Shown: positions 40,120 through 48,701 of the stretch, piece after piece
Position numbering within the stretch: the stretch's first letter is position 1
How the letters are laid out: every line of letters starts with the position of its first letter
NCBI GenBank assembly: GCA_016716385.1
Contig: JADJWL010000002.1
Span: 372,001-436,000 of the forward strand
DNA length: 64,000 nucleotides
Source of the DNA: Bryobacterales bacterium
Lineage (GTDB): Bacteria > Acidobacteriota > Terriglobia > Bryobacterales > Bryobacteraceae
Direction of reading: 5' to 3'
Position numbers and translations under genes: made by a program
Notes under the pieces: generated by a model
Databases searched by the model: none
Told to the model about the DNA's origin: nothing
What the model saw: the letters and a program-made list of their open reading frames with translations, nothing else

Positions 40120-42675
40120 ATGGCCCGTCCGCGCCTGTTCCTCATCGACACCTTCGGCTTCATTTTCCGCGCGTACCACGCCCGGGCCCGGTCGGGCGCG
40201 CCGCCGATGCGTACCGCCGCGGGGCTTTCCACGGAAGCCGTCTACATCTTCCACAACATGGTCCGGAAGCTGGCCAAAGTGTACAAACCCAAGTGGATGG
40301 CAGCCGTTTTCGAAAGCGAGGGACAGACCCTGCGCGAGCAGGAGTACGCCGCCTACAAGGCAAACCGTAGCGAGATGCCTCCAGACCTGGCCGAACAGAT
40401 CCCCTGGGTCCGCCGGATGCTGGACGCGCTGCGGATTCCCGTGATCGAGTTTCCCGGCTACGAAGCGGACGATGTCATCGGCACCGTCGCTAAGCGCGTG
40501 GCCGCGCACGAAGCTGACGTGGTGATCGTATCGAGCGATAAGGACATGCTCCAACTGGTCAACGGGCAGGTGTTCATGCTCAACCCGGCCAAGGATGATG
40601 CTTGGTACGACCCCGACAAGGTCCGCGACTTCCTTGGCGTTGCGCCCCACCAGGTGGCCGACCTGCTTGCCCTCAAGGGAGATTCGGTCGACAACATACC
40701 CGGAGCGCCCGGCATTGGCGACAAGGGCGCCCGCGACCTGATCGCGCAGTTCGGTTCGGTGGAAGCGGCGCTCGAAGGCGCGGACCAGGTGGCCCGCAAG
40801 GCCTATCGCGAAAGCCTGCAGAATCACCGCGACCAGATCCTACTGTCGAAGCGGCTGGCGACAATCGAGCTGAACGTGCCTGTGGAGGTCTCGCTCGACG
40901 CATTTGAATCCCGGGAACCGGACGAAGGGGCGCTCAAGGAGATCTACCGAGATCTCGAATTCTTCAGCCTGCTGCGCGAGTTGGGTCCGGGGGAGGACGC
41001 GCGCCCGAAACAGTACCGCCGCATTGAGGATGCCGCCACCTACCTGGAGTCGCTGCCCGCCGGCGAACCGGTGGCCGTCGCCGTCAAGCCCGCGGGCCCC
41101 GATTCTCTCGAAACGGTCGAGATCGGCCTCTGCGGACGTCCCGGGGATGCGGTTGTGGCGGCGGCTCCCTTCCCTGCTCCGCTTCGGGCGTGGCTCGAAG
41201 ACCCGGGCCGGGAGAAGATCACGTGCGACTGGAAGGCGGCTTCGCAGGCGCTCGCCGCGTCGGGGATCACAGGACGGGGGTTTGTGCATGACCTGCTGCT
41301 GTACCAGTTCCTGCTCGACGCCGACCCGGCCACCGCCTCGCTCGAACAGATGGTGCAGCGCCGCCTGGACCTGAAGTTGGGTGCGTCGCCCGAACAGCAG
41401 GCCGACTGCATCCACGAACTGTTCCCGATCCTGTCCGGCGAAATCGGAACGCGCGGATTAGGCGAACTCTACAGCACGATCGACCGCCCGCTCGTCGATG
41501 TCCTCGCGCGAATGGAGCAGACCGGCGTCCGCATCGACTCGGGCATGCTGGCCGCAATCTCCGCGCAGATGGACGAAGAAGTCAGCCGGCTCACCGCGGA
41601 AATCCACGAGTTCGCGGGCCGGCCGTTCAACATCAACTCCCCACAGCAGCTCGGCAAGGTGCTATTCGAAGAGATGGGACTGCCGGCGCCGAACCGGTCC
41701 GGCAAGAAGGCGCCGTCGACCGCCGCCGATGTCCTGGAGGAACTGGCGCCGGAGCACCCGATTGTGGCCAAGGTGCTTGAGTACCGGCAGGTCTCGAAAC
41801 TGAAGGGCACGTATGTCGACGCGCTGCCAAGTCTGGTGCGTCCGGCCACGGGCCGCGTCCATACGACCTTCAATCCGGCCGGCGCCGCCACCGGCCGCCT
41901 GTCCTCCTCCAATCCGAACCTGCAGAACATCCCCATCCGCACCGAGGCCGGCCGTGCAATCCGCGCCGCCTTTGTGCCCGAACCCGGCTGGAAACTGCTG
42001 GTGGCGGATTACTCGCAAATCGAACTGCGTCTGCTGGCCCACTTCTCGGGCGACCCACGGCTTATCGAAGCCTTCCGCTCCGGCGAAGACATCCACACGC
42101 GGACGGCGGCGGAAGTTTTCGGGGCGGCGCCGGAACTGGTCACCTCCGAGATGCGCCGTGGGGCGAAGGCGGTGAACTTCGGCATTGTCTATGGCATCAG
42201 CGGCTTCGGCCTGGCGAATCAACTGGGGATCCCGCGGGCGGAAGCCGAGCGCTACATCCGCCAGTACTTCGAACGCTACGCCGGCGTGCGGCAGTTCATC
42301 GACGAAACGCTGGAGGAGGTGCGGCGCACCGGCGTCGCGCGCACGCTATTCGGGCGCGAGCGGCCCATCCCGGACATCCGCTCTCGCAATCCGAACGCCC
42401 GGGGATTCGCTGAGCGCACGGCGGTCAACTCGCCGCTCCAGGGCACAGCCGCCGACCTGATCAAGTTGGCCATGATCCGGATCGACGCCAAGCTGAAGAA
42501 CCTCGGTGCGCGCATGCTGCTGCAGGTGCACGACGAACTGGTGTTTGAGGCGCCGCCGGCCGGAATTGCGGACCTTACGGCGCTGGTCCGCCACGAGATG
42601 GAGAACGTCCACCCGCTCGAAGTGCCCCTGGTGGCCGATGTGGGTGTGGGAGAGAACTGGCGCGACGCCAAGTGA
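40120..42675 (+). CDS. polA: DNA polymerase I (proofreading domain apparently inactive)
   Basis: The 851-residue protein has three parts. Residues 1-300 are the 5'-3' exonuclease with RPRLFLIDTFGFIFRAYHA and EFPGYEADDVIG. Residues about 310-460 correspond to the 3'-5' exonuclease, but the acidic DxE motif expected at its start is not visible (VAVAVKPAGPDSLETVE instead), so proofreading is probably lost. Residues about 470-851 are the polymerase: motif A LLVADYSQIELRLLAHF, motif B RRGAKAVNFGIVYGISGFG, motif C LQVHDELVFE. It processes Okazaki fragments and fills repair gaps. The start ATG has no clear Shine-Dalgarno site. Confidence 0.93.
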   Translation: MARPRLFLIDTFGFIFRAYHARARSGAPPMRTAAGLSTEAVYIFHNMVRKLAKVYKPKWMAAVFESEGQTLREQEYAAYKANRSEMPPDLAEQIPWVRRMLDALRIPVIEFPGYEADDVIGTVAKRVAAHEADVVIVSSDKDMLQLVNGQVFMLNPAKDDAWYDPDKVRDFLGVAPHQVADLLALKGDSVDNIPGAPGIGDKGARDLIAQFGSVEAALEGADQVARKAYRESLQNHRDQILLSKRLATIELNVPVEVSLDAFESREPDEGALKEIYRDLEFFSLLRELGPGEDARPKQYRRIEDAATYLESLPAGEPVAVAVKPAGPDSLETVEIGLCGRPGDAVVAAAPFPAPLRAWLEDPGREKITCDWKAASQALAASGITGRGFVHDLLLYQFLLDADPATASLEQMVQRRLDLKLGASPEQQADCIHELFPILSGEIGTRGLGELYSTIDRPLVDVLARMEQTGVRIDSGMLAAISAQMDEEVSRLTAEIHEFAGRPFNINSPQQLGKVLFEEMGLPAPNRSGKKAPSTAADVLEELAPEHPIVAKVLEYRQVSKLKGTYVDALPSLVRPATGRVHTTFNPAGAATGRLSSSNPNLQNIPIRTEAGRAIRAAFVPEPGWKLLVADYSQIELRLLAHFSGDPRLIEAFRSGEDIHTRTAAEVFGAAPELVTSEMRRGAKAVNFGIVYGISGFGLANQLGIPRAEAERYIRQYFERYAGVRQFIDETLEEVRRTGVARTLFGRERPIPDIRSRNPNARGFAERTAVNSPLQGTAADLIKLAMIRIDAKLKNLGARMLLQVHDELVFEAPPAGIADLTALVRHEMENVHPLEVPLVADVGVGENWRDAK

Positions 42676-42700
42676 TCCATGTTACCCTTAGGCAGCCCTC

Positions 42701-43072
42701 ATGTCTCGACGGCGGCCCAGCCTGAGGTCCTTGATCGCGATCTGGCTGTTCCTGTGTTCGCTCTCGCCGCTGGCCGCCCTGTACCGTCCTGACGAATCCT
42801 GCAAGATGCAGTGCTCGCGCGCCGCGCGTTGCTGCTGCACGAAGACGCCTCCTGCGCCGGCGGGTGTCCAGGTGGAACCGTCGCCTGAGTGCGGCGATAC
42901 CTGCCGCGGCGTACCCGGGGTTGTGCCCGCAATCTCTGCGCTGGCGCCTGCCGAGTTGGCCTCTGCGGCGGCGCTGCCGGTCCACGCGGATATCCTGGCC
43001 GGTCGCGGCGCGTGCGCCTCCATCGCGACCTTCGATTTCCCTGCATTTCCGAGACCTCCTCCAATCGCGTAG
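42701..43072 (+). CDS. Cysteine-rich exported protein of unknown function
   Basis: The ATG at 42701 gives 123 residues with an N-terminal hydrophobic segment (LIAIWLFLCSLSPLAAL). The mature part has a dense cysteine cluster, C34, C38, C44, C45, C46 (CKMQCSRAARCCC), then C64, C68 and C105. Pattern suggests metal binding or disulphide knots. No family is recognised. It lies between polA and the CcmH-like gene, with which it may form an operon (37-base gap, strong ribosome-binding site for the next gene). Confidence 0.6.
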   Translation: MSRRRPSLRSLIAIWLFLCSLSPLAALYRPDESCKMQCSRAARCCCTKTPPAPAGVQVEPSPECGDTCRGVPGVVPAISALAPAELASAAALPVHADILAGRGACASIATFDFPAFPRPPPIA

Positions 43073-43109
43073 CGGACCGGTCCAACAGCAATCAGGAAAG
43101 GAGGGGTCC

Positions 43110-43478
43110 ATGAGGACTCAATGGATGCGTCTGGCCGTCCTCAGCCTGGCCTGCGTCGGCGCGCTCGCAGTGCAGCCGCGTTCGCCGGAACTCCAGCGCA
43201 TCGAAGAGCGGTTCATCGCTCCCTGCTGCTGGCGGGAGAACCTGGCCGCGCATCAATCCCCGGAAGCGGACAAGATGCGCGCCGAGGTCGCCGCTCTCGT
43301 GGACAGCGGGCAGACAGAAGCGGAAATCGTGGAGCATTTCGTCGCGCGTTACGGCGAGCGCATTCTGCGCGAACCGCGCGGCGCGCGGTCGTTCTGGCTG
43401 ACGGCGACGCCGCTCGCTGTTCTGGCGCTGGGAGCGGCTTGGCTCATCCGGTACCTGGCAAAAGTCAAGCCGGCCTGA
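43110..43478 (+). CDS. CcmH-like (cytochrome c biogenesis) protein with a CC motif
   Basis: The ATG at 43110 is preceded by AAAGGAGGGG, giving 122 residues. It has a signal-like N-terminus (LAVLSLACVGALA), then ERFIAPCCWRENLAAHQS at 34-50 and EAEIVEHFVARYGERILREP at 70-89, with a final membrane helix at about 97-116. This layout matches CcmH/CycL/NrfF small thiol-redox proteins, but the usual CxxC is replaced by adjacent Cys39-Cys40. Such proteins reduce apocytochrome c or hold it for heme attachment. The neighbouring gene encodes a CxxCH heme protein, so a role in its maturation is plausible. Confidence 0.78.
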   Translation: MRTQWMRLAVLSLACVGALAVQPRSPELQRIEERFIAPCCWRENLAAHQSPEADKMRAEVAALVDSGQTEAEIVEHFVARYGERILREPRGARSFWLTATPLAVLALGAAWLIRYLAKVKPA

Positions 43479-43562
43479 AGCATACGGGCGCGCCCGGCCG
43501 GCGCCGCGGCGCATTCTTAACTCACAATCAGCGCAATCTGCGCGGGAAGGGCAAATTTGCGA

Positions 43563-43955
43563 ATGAAACGAATTCTGACACTGGCGCTCATTGTCGCGGC
43601 CGGAACTCTCGTGGCACAAAGCGACAAGGATTACGAAACCTGGATGAAGACAGTCGGGGGCAATATGGGACCCATGCGCAAGGCCATCGATGCCAAGGCG
43701 GGGTCGGAGGCGGCCGAAGCTGCGAAGAAGATTGAGACGCAGTTTGGGCACATCGAGAAGTTTTGGGCTCAGAAGAGTGCGTCCGACGCGGTGAAGTGGT
43801 CTCAGGATGCGCAGGCGGCGGCGCGCGATATCGCCTCGGCGGCAACCAGCGGCAGCGACGCCAACGCCGCGTTCGGGCGTCTCGGCGCCACCTGCAAGGG
43901 GTGCCACGCAGTTCACCGGGAGAAGGCGCCGGATGGTTCCTGGCGGATCAAGTAG
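43563..43955 (+). CDS. Exported cytochrome c'-like heme protein
   Basis: The ATG at 43563 gives 130 residues. It has a signal peptide (MKRILTLALIVAAGTLVAQS), a helical body (MKTVGGNMGPMRKAIDAKAG, SEAAEAAKKIETQFGHIEKF) and a C-terminal CKGCH heme-binding motif at 111-115. The one CxxCH at the C-terminus on a four-helix bundle is the cytochrome c' (class II) design. Such cytochromes bind NO or CO or act in electron transfer in the periplasm. It overlaps the downstream CusF-like gene by 23 bases. Confidence 0.83.
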   Translation: MKRILTLALIVAAGTLVAQSDKDYETWMKTVGGNMGPMRKAIDAKAGSEAAEAAKKIETQFGHIEKFWAQKSASDAVKWSQDAQAAARDIASAATSGSDANAAFGRLGATCKGCHAVHREKAPDGSWRIK

Positions 43956-44265
43956 GGCTCTGCTGGCCGTGCTCTGCCTGGTGGGTGCTTCGTGCACCCG
44001 CCAGGAGGCGCCGCTGGAACCGGACGAACCTGTCAACCAATATTCGATGACCGGGACCATTGTTCGCCTGGAAACGGAGTATCAGTCCGCACTCATCGAT
44101 CACGAGGAAATTCCCGGCTGGATGGAAGCCATGACGATGGAGTTTCCCGTGAAAGACCGTCGCGAGTTCGACAAGCTGAAGCCCGGCATGCGGATCAAGG
44201 CGACCGTCTACCAGAAGCAGTCCGGGGTCGAGTACTGGATTGCCGGCATCGAAGCGCTCCCCTGA
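43933..44265 (+). CDS. CusF-like periplasmic copper-binding lipoprotein
   Basis: The ATG at 43933 gives 110 residues. The lipobox is LVGASC with Cys21. The mature domain (residues 38-110) is a small beta-barrel with SMTGTIVRLETEYQSALIDH and the signature PGWMEAMTMEFPVKD. His57, Trp63, Met67 and Met69 are the predicted copper ligands by analogy with CusF (His36, Trp44, Met47, Met49). It may deliver or bind Cu(I) in the periplasm, next to a CcmH-like protein and cytochrome. Copper binding is an inference from motif only. It overlaps the end of the cytochrome gene by 23 bases. Confidence 0.82.
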   Translation: MVPGGSSRALLAVLCLVGASCTRQEAPLEPDEPVNQYSMTGTIVRLETEYQSALIDHEEIPGWMEAMTMEFPVKDRREFDKLKPGMRIKATVYQKQSGVEYWIAGIEALP

Positions 44266-44314
44266 CTGGCAGCTTCGCGTGAAACCTTTTGCTGGTCCAC
44301 CCGTCAAAACGGCG

Positions 44315-45718
44315 ATGATCAGATTCCTTGCCATCGTCCTGGCGGCGCTTCCCGCATTCGGCGCGGACCGGGAGTGGACACAGTTCCGGGGGCCGGACTC
44401 GAATCCGGTGGCCGAGGGACAGACCCTGCCCGAACGCTGGTCGAAGACGGAGAATGTCGAGTGGTCCACCGCGATTCCGGGACGCGGATGGTCTTCGCCG
44501 ATCGTCAGCGGCGGACGTGTCTTTTTGACCACGGCGGTTACTGAGGGCGAATCCAAGAAGCCGCAAGCCGGCACCGAGTACAGCAATGAGTACGCCGCGG
44601 AACTGGTCAAGCAGGGCCTGAGCCAGAAGGAAGTGCTCGACCGTGTCATGGCGCGGGACATGGAAATGCCGCACGAAGTCATGCTGCACTACTTCCTCTA
44701 CTGCCTCGACATCAAGACAGGTGGGGTGCTGTGGAAGAAGGAGTTCCACGCAGGGCGTCCTCCGGGCGGCCGGCACCGCAAGAACAGCTTCACCTCCGAG
44801 ACCCCTGTCACCGACGGAAAAGCGGTCTACGTCTACATCGCCAATCTCGGACTCTGGGCGTTCGATCTCAAGGGCAAGCAACTTTGGCACACAACGCTCG
44901 ATATGCACCCGATCTACCTGGATTTCGGCACCGGGGGCTCGCCGGTGCTGACCGGCAGCCAGTTGATCGTCCTGAGCGACAACCAGAACCGGCAGTTTGT
45001 CGCCTCGTTCGACAAACGGACCGGCAAGCAGCTTTGGCGCACCTCGCGCGAACTGGGACCGCAGGGAGAGGGGCAAATGCGGTCCGGCTGGACAACTCCG
45101 TATGTCTGGACCCACAGCCTGCGAACCGAACTGGTGACGGTGGGGCCGCGTACGGCGATCAGCTACGACTTGGAGGGCAAAGAACTGTGGAGGCTCACCG
45201 GCATATCCGACGGGCCGGTGCCAAGCCCGTTCGCCTACGACGGACTGCTCTACGTGAACGGTGGCCGCGGCAAGCCGCTCTACGCCATCCGCGCGGGCGC
45301 GGACGGGGACATCAGCCTGCCGAAGGGGGATCGGGCGAATGAATTCGTTGTCTGGTCGGAGACGCGCGGTGGAACGTATCTGCCGACGCCCGTCGCGTAT
45401 CGGGGCGCGCTGTACGCACTGACCGAGACCGGTATTCTCAGCCGTCTGGACGCCAGGACGGGCAAGATCACCTACCGCTCCCGCCTTGACACGGACGCCG
45501 GAACCTTCACGTCGTCGCCCTGGGCCTATGGAGGCAACGTCTTCTGTTTGAACGAAGAGGGGAAGACGTTCGTCGTCGCCGCCGGCGAGACGTTCAAAGT
45601 CCGCGGGGTCAATCCGCTCGACGAAATGGCGCAGGCGACTCCGGCCATCTCCGGGGACCGGCTGCTGCTCCGCACCGAAAGCCGTTTGTATTCGATTCGC
45701 CGCCGCACCCCCCTTTGA
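44315..45718 (+). CDS. Secreted PQQ-type (BamB-like) beta-propeller protein
   Basis: The ATG at 44315 gives 467 residues with a signal peptide (MIRFLAIVLAALPAFGA). The mature region opens WTQFRGPDSNPVAEGQTLPE and contains repeated tryptophan-docking motifs such as LWAFDLKGKQLWHTTLD and ISYDLEGKELWRLTG, the hallmark of PQQ-like eight-bladed propellers. Relatives include BamB and quinoprotein-like proteins, but no methanol-dehydrogenase active-site set was identified, so a quinone cofactor is not asserted. Its 3' end overlaps the MoaD-like gene on the other strand by 110 bases. Confidence 0.85.
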   Translation: MIRFLAIVLAALPAFGADREWTQFRGPDSNPVAEGQTLPERWSKTENVEWSTAIPGRGWSSPIVSGGRVFLTTAVTEGESKKPQAGTEYSNEYAAELVKQGLSQKEVLDRVMARDMEMPHEVMLHYFLYCLDIKTGGVLWKKEFHAGRPPGGRHRKNSFTSETPVTDGKAVYVYIANLGLWAFDLKGKQLWHTTLDMHPIYLDFGTGGSPVLTGSQLIVLSDNQNRQFVASFDKRTGKQLWRTSRELGPQGEGQMRSGWTTPYVWTHSLRTELVTVGPRTAISYDLEGKELWRLTGISDGPVPSPFAYDGLLYVNGGRGKPLYAIRAGADGDISLPKGDRANEFVVWSETRGGTYLPTPVAYRGALYALTETGILSRLDARTGKITYRSRLDTDAGTFTSSPWAYGGNVFCLNEEGKTFVVAAGETFKVRGVNPLDEMAQATPAISGDRLLLRTESRLYSIRRRTPL

Positions 45719-45968
45719 TGGCCGCGACGAAGTGAATTTCGGAATCGGGACCCACTTCTTCCAGCAATCCCAGGGGCCGGATCTCGCCATCGATTGCGAC
45801 GGAGATGTTGGCGCGCAGACGCCCGCCGTCGAGCAGGCGATCGCCGAGTCCGGGAAACGCCTGCTCCAGGCTCGCGATCACTTGCCGCACCGTGGCGCCG
45901 TCCACTTCCACCACGGACTGGCCGCGGGTGAGTTCCCGCAGCAGCGAGGGGATATGGACGGCGGGCAC
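45609..45968 (-). CDS. MoaD/ThiS-family sulfur-carrier-like protein with C-terminal extension
   Basis: A GTG at 45968 begins two bases after the upstream stop codon, with GGAAGG in the upstream gene. The 119-residue frame has the ubiquitin-like fold of MoaD: VPAVHIPSLLRELTRGQSVV, IASLEQAFPGLGDRLLDGGR and PDSEIHFVAAIKGG. In true carriers the GG is the last residues, but here it is at 86-87 and 32 more residues follow, overlapping the PQQ protein gene on the other strand. Either the tail is removed, or the protein is not a functional carrier, or the 3' end is altered. The molybdenum hydroxylase genes upstream make a MoaD role (molybdopterin sulfur transfer) most likely. Confidence 0.72.
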   Translation of the reverse strand: MPAVHIPSLLRELTRGQSVVEVDGATVRQVIASLEQAFPGLGDRLLDGGRLRANISVAIDGEIRPLGLLEEVGPDSEIHFVAAIKGGCGGESNTNGFRCGAAAGPRRWPESPAPFRRAD

Positions 45969-45970
45969 GC

Positions 45971-48220
45971 TCAGCCTTCCTTGCTCCAGATCGCCTCGGC
46001 GACTGCTGGAGGATTCATCGGCAGCGACCGCAGTCGCACGCCCGTCGCGTGATAGATCGCGTTGGCAAGCGTCGCCGGCGGCGGCACGATGTTCGCCTCG
46101 CCGACGCCGCGCACCCCGAACGGATGGATCGGGTTCGGCACCTCGACGATCACCGTGTCGATCATCGGCAGGTCCAGCGCCGTGGGCATGCGGTAATCGA
46201 GCAGGCTGGCGTTCTGCATCGCTCCGTCCGGGCTCATGTGATACTCCTCGTTGAGCGCCCAGCCGATCCCCTGGGCGCTGCCGCCCTGCATCTGCCCCTC
46301 GACGTAGGCGGGATGAATCGCCTTGCCAGCGTCCTGCACGGCCGTGAAACGGAGGACATCGACCTTGCCGGTTTCCGGATCCACCTGAACATCGGCGATG
46401 CACCCGGAAAAGGACCCGCCGGCGCTGCGCGGATTCACGGCGCCTCGTCCGGTAACCGGACCGCCCGTTTCCCCCAACCGCGCCGCCAGATCGCGAAACG
46501 TCATCGATCGGTCGCCAGAACGGAACACGCCGTGGTCCAGCGTGACCGATGCGGCGTCCGTTTCCCAGAGTTTCGCCGCGCGCTCTTTCATCTGCCGGAC
46601 CACGTCCTGCGCTGCTTCGTACGCAGCCCAGCCCGTGGCGAAGGTCACGCGCGACCCGCCCGTCACGGCAGTGAACCCCACGGAATCAGTGTCGGCAACC
46701 TCGGGACGCACGTCTTCGGCGCCAATGCCGAGCACCTCGGCTGCCTGCATCGCCACCGACGTGCGCGTGCCGCCGATATCCGTTGAGCCTTCGACTAGGT
46801 TCACGCTGCCGTCGGCGTTGACCGACAGCGTGCAGCTTGACGGCAGCCCGGCGTTAAACCAGAAGCCGATCGCCACCCCGCGCCCGCGGTTCGGGCCTTC
46901 GAGAGGCGCCGAATAATGCGGGTGATTCTTCATTGCCTCGATCACTTCGACACAGCCGATGCGCGGATACTTCGGGCCGTCGGCGCGGCGCGTGCCCTCA
47001 CGGGCGGCGTTTTTCAGGCGGAACTCGAGCGGATCGAGACCGAGCTTCTCCGCCAGTTCGTCGACCACAGATTCGGTCGCGAACGCGGCGTTCGTCGCTC
47101 CCGGCGCCCGGTAGGCCGCGGTGCTCGGCTTGTTCACAACGACGTCGAAGCCATCCACCACGACATTCGCAATGTCGTACGCGGCGAACACGCACATCGC
47201 GCCCGGCCCCACCATGGCGCCGGGATAAGCACCCGCTTCGTAGGCCATCCACGCCTGCGCCGCGACGATCCGCCCGTCCTTGCGCGCGCCCATCTTCACG
47301 CGGATCACGGACCCGGGCGTCGGCCCCGTGCCCTCGAAGACATCGCGCCGCGTCATCGTAATCTTTACCGGGCGGCCCGACTTTTTCGACAGCAGCGCCG
47401 CCACTGGCTCCAGATACACCGGAATCTTGCCGCCGAAGCCGCCGCCGATCTCAAGCGGCGTCACCTTGACGCGCGACACAGGCACATCCAGAATGCACGC
47501 CGTCACGTCGCGCACCACGAAGGCGCCCTGCGTGCTGCACCACACCAGGATCCGCCCGTCGTTGTTCCACAGTACGGTGGCGGTGTGCGGCTCGATGTAC
47601 CCCTGGTGCACGGTCGCGGTGCGGAATTCGTGCTCGACGACAACGTCCGCTTCGGCGAACCCGGCGGAGACATCGCCCAGTTCGTGCCGGAAATGCTCGG
47701 CGACATTGCTGACACGGCCCGTCTTCTCGCCGAACTCCGTGGTGCGGAGGCCGTCGTGCAGGATTGGCGCGTCCTCTCGCATCGCGTCGAGCGTGGTCAA
47801 CACGCAGGGCAGCGGCTCATATTCGACATCGATCAGCGATGCCGCCTCTTCGGCCACGTGCAGGCTGGCAGCGGCGACTGCCGCCACGGCGTGCCCCTTG
47901 TAGAGCACCTTGCCGCTGGCGAGCACATTGCCGCGCAGGTAACTGAGCGGCGTATCGCCCTCGCCCAGGTCGACGATCCGATCCTGGCTGACCGCGAGGT
48001 CGGCCGCGGTCACGACTGCCTTCACCCCAGGCAACGCCTCGGCGCGCCTTGTATCGATCCTCACGATGCGCGCGTGCGCGTGCGGGCTGCGCAGGATGGC
48101 TCCCTGCAGCAGACCCGCCAGATGGATATCGGCGCCGTAGATCGCGCGGCCGGTGACCTTATCGGCGCCGTCATGCCGGACGGGACGCGTGCCGAGAACA
48201 GCATATTCCTGTGTGCTCAT
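45971..48220 (-). CDS. Molybdopterin-binding subunit of a xanthine dehydrogenase-family enzyme
   Basis: The ATG at 48220 overlaps the 2Fe-2S gene by 4 bases and gives 749 residues. It has the family order: TGRAIYGADIHLAGLLQGAI, RSPHAHARIVRIDT, PLEIGGGFGGKIPVYLEPVA (molybdopterin contact), NKPSTAAYRAPGATNAAF and C-terminal GVRGVGEANIVPPPATLANA. CO dehydrogenase would carry AYRCSFR at the active-site loop and does not here, so it is a hydroxylase of another substrate (aldehyde, purine or heterocycle), unassigned. It is the third gene of a FAD-FeS-Mo operon. Confidence 0.92.
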   Translation of the reverse strand: MSTQEYAVLGTRPVRHDGADKVTGRAIYGADIHLAGLLQGAILRSPHAHARIVRIDTRRAEALPGVKAVVTAADLAVSQDRIVDLGEGDTPLSYLRGNVLASGKVLYKGHAVAAVAAASLHVAEEAASLIDVEYEPLPCVLTTLDAMREDAPILHDGLRTTEFGEKTGRVSNVAEHFRHELGDVSAGFAEADVVVEHEFRTATVHQGYIEPHTATVLWNNDGRILVWCSTQGAFVVRDVTACILDVPVSRVKVTPLEIGGGFGGKIPVYLEPVAALLSKKSGRPVKITMTRRDVFEGTGPTPGSVIRVKMGARKDGRIVAAQAWMAYEAGAYPGAMVGPGAMCVFAAYDIANVVVDGFDVVVNKPSTAAYRAPGATNAAFATESVVDELAEKLGLDPLEFRLKNAAREGTRRADGPKYPRIGCVEVIEAMKNHPHYSAPLEGPNRGRGVAIGFWFNAGLPSSCTLSVNADGSVNLVEGSTDIGGTRTSVAMQAAEVLGIGAEDVRPEVADTDSVGFTAVTGGSRVTFATGWAAYEAAQDVVRQMKERAAKLWETDAASVTLDHGVFRSGDRSMTFRDLAARLGETGGPVTGRGAVNPRSAGGSFSGCIADVQVDPETGKVDVLRFTAVQDAGKAIHPAYVEGQMQGGSAQGIGWALNEEYHMSPDGAMQNASLLDYRMPTALDLPMIDTVIVEVPNPIHPFGVRGVGEANIVPPPATLANAIYHATGVRLRSLPMNPPAVAEAIWSKEG

Positions 48221-48699
48221 TTCGCCTCTTGAAGGGTTGCGGCGGCCTGCTGGACCGCGCGGATAATCTTGTCGTAGCCCGTGCAGCGGCACAGGTTGTT
48301 CGCTAGCCACAGGCGGATCTCGTGCTCGTCAGGCCGCGGGTTGCGGTCGAGCAGCGCTTTGGCCGCGACGATGAATCCCGGCGTACAGATGCCGCACTGC
48401 AGCGCCGCGCTCTCGAGAAACGCGGTCTGGAGCGGGTGCAACTCGCTGCCGCGCGCGACGCCTTCGATCGTCGTGATCTCCGAGCCCTGCGATTCGACGC
48501 CCAGCACCAGACAGGACGGGACGATGCGGCCGTCCATCATGACGGTGCACGACCCGCAGTTGCCGTCGTTGCAGCCTTCCTTGGTGCCCGTAAGCCCCAA
48601 CACGTCGCGCAGGCACTCGAGTAGACTTTGGCGCGGTTCGCAGAGGAACTCGCGGGTTTCATCGTTAATGGTGCACTCCACACGGACAGTTGTGGGCAT
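48217..48699 (-). CDS. 2Fe-2S subunit of the molybdenum hydroxylase
   Basis: The ATG at 48699 gives 160 residues. The plant-type cluster is at CNDGNCGSC with upstream KEG, and the second cluster in CGICTPGFIVAAKALL and NNLCRCTGYDKI. This two-cluster order is the CoxS/XdhC-like subunit, which carries electrons from the molybdenum site to FAD. It is 2 bases after the FAD gene stop and overlaps the Mo subunit start by 4 bases, so the operon is translationally coupled. Confidence 0.94.
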   Translation of the reverse strand: MPTTVRVECTINDETREFLCEPRQSLLECLRDVLGLTGTKEGCNDGNCGSCTVMMDGRIVPSCLVLGVESQGSEITTIEGVARGSELHPLQTAFLESAALQCGICTPGFIVAAKALLDRNPRPDEHEIRLWLANNLCRCTGYDKIIRAVQQAAATLQEAK

Positions 48700-48701
48700 G
48701 G

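Noticed and set aside
44195..45790. A 531-codon minus-strand frame over the PQQ propeller gene
   Set aside because: No recognisable domain, and the plus-strand gene has a signal peptide and repeat motifs.
45971..48220. CO dehydrogenase large subunit (coxL) as an identity for the Mo subunit
   Set aside because: The form I CO dehydrogenase active-site loop AYRCSFR is absent and AAYRAPGATN is present instead.
46916..48232. A 438-codon plus-strand frame over the molybdenum subunit gene
   Set aside because: It is antisense to the xanthine dehydrogenase-like gene and is rich in His/Arg/Asp without domains.
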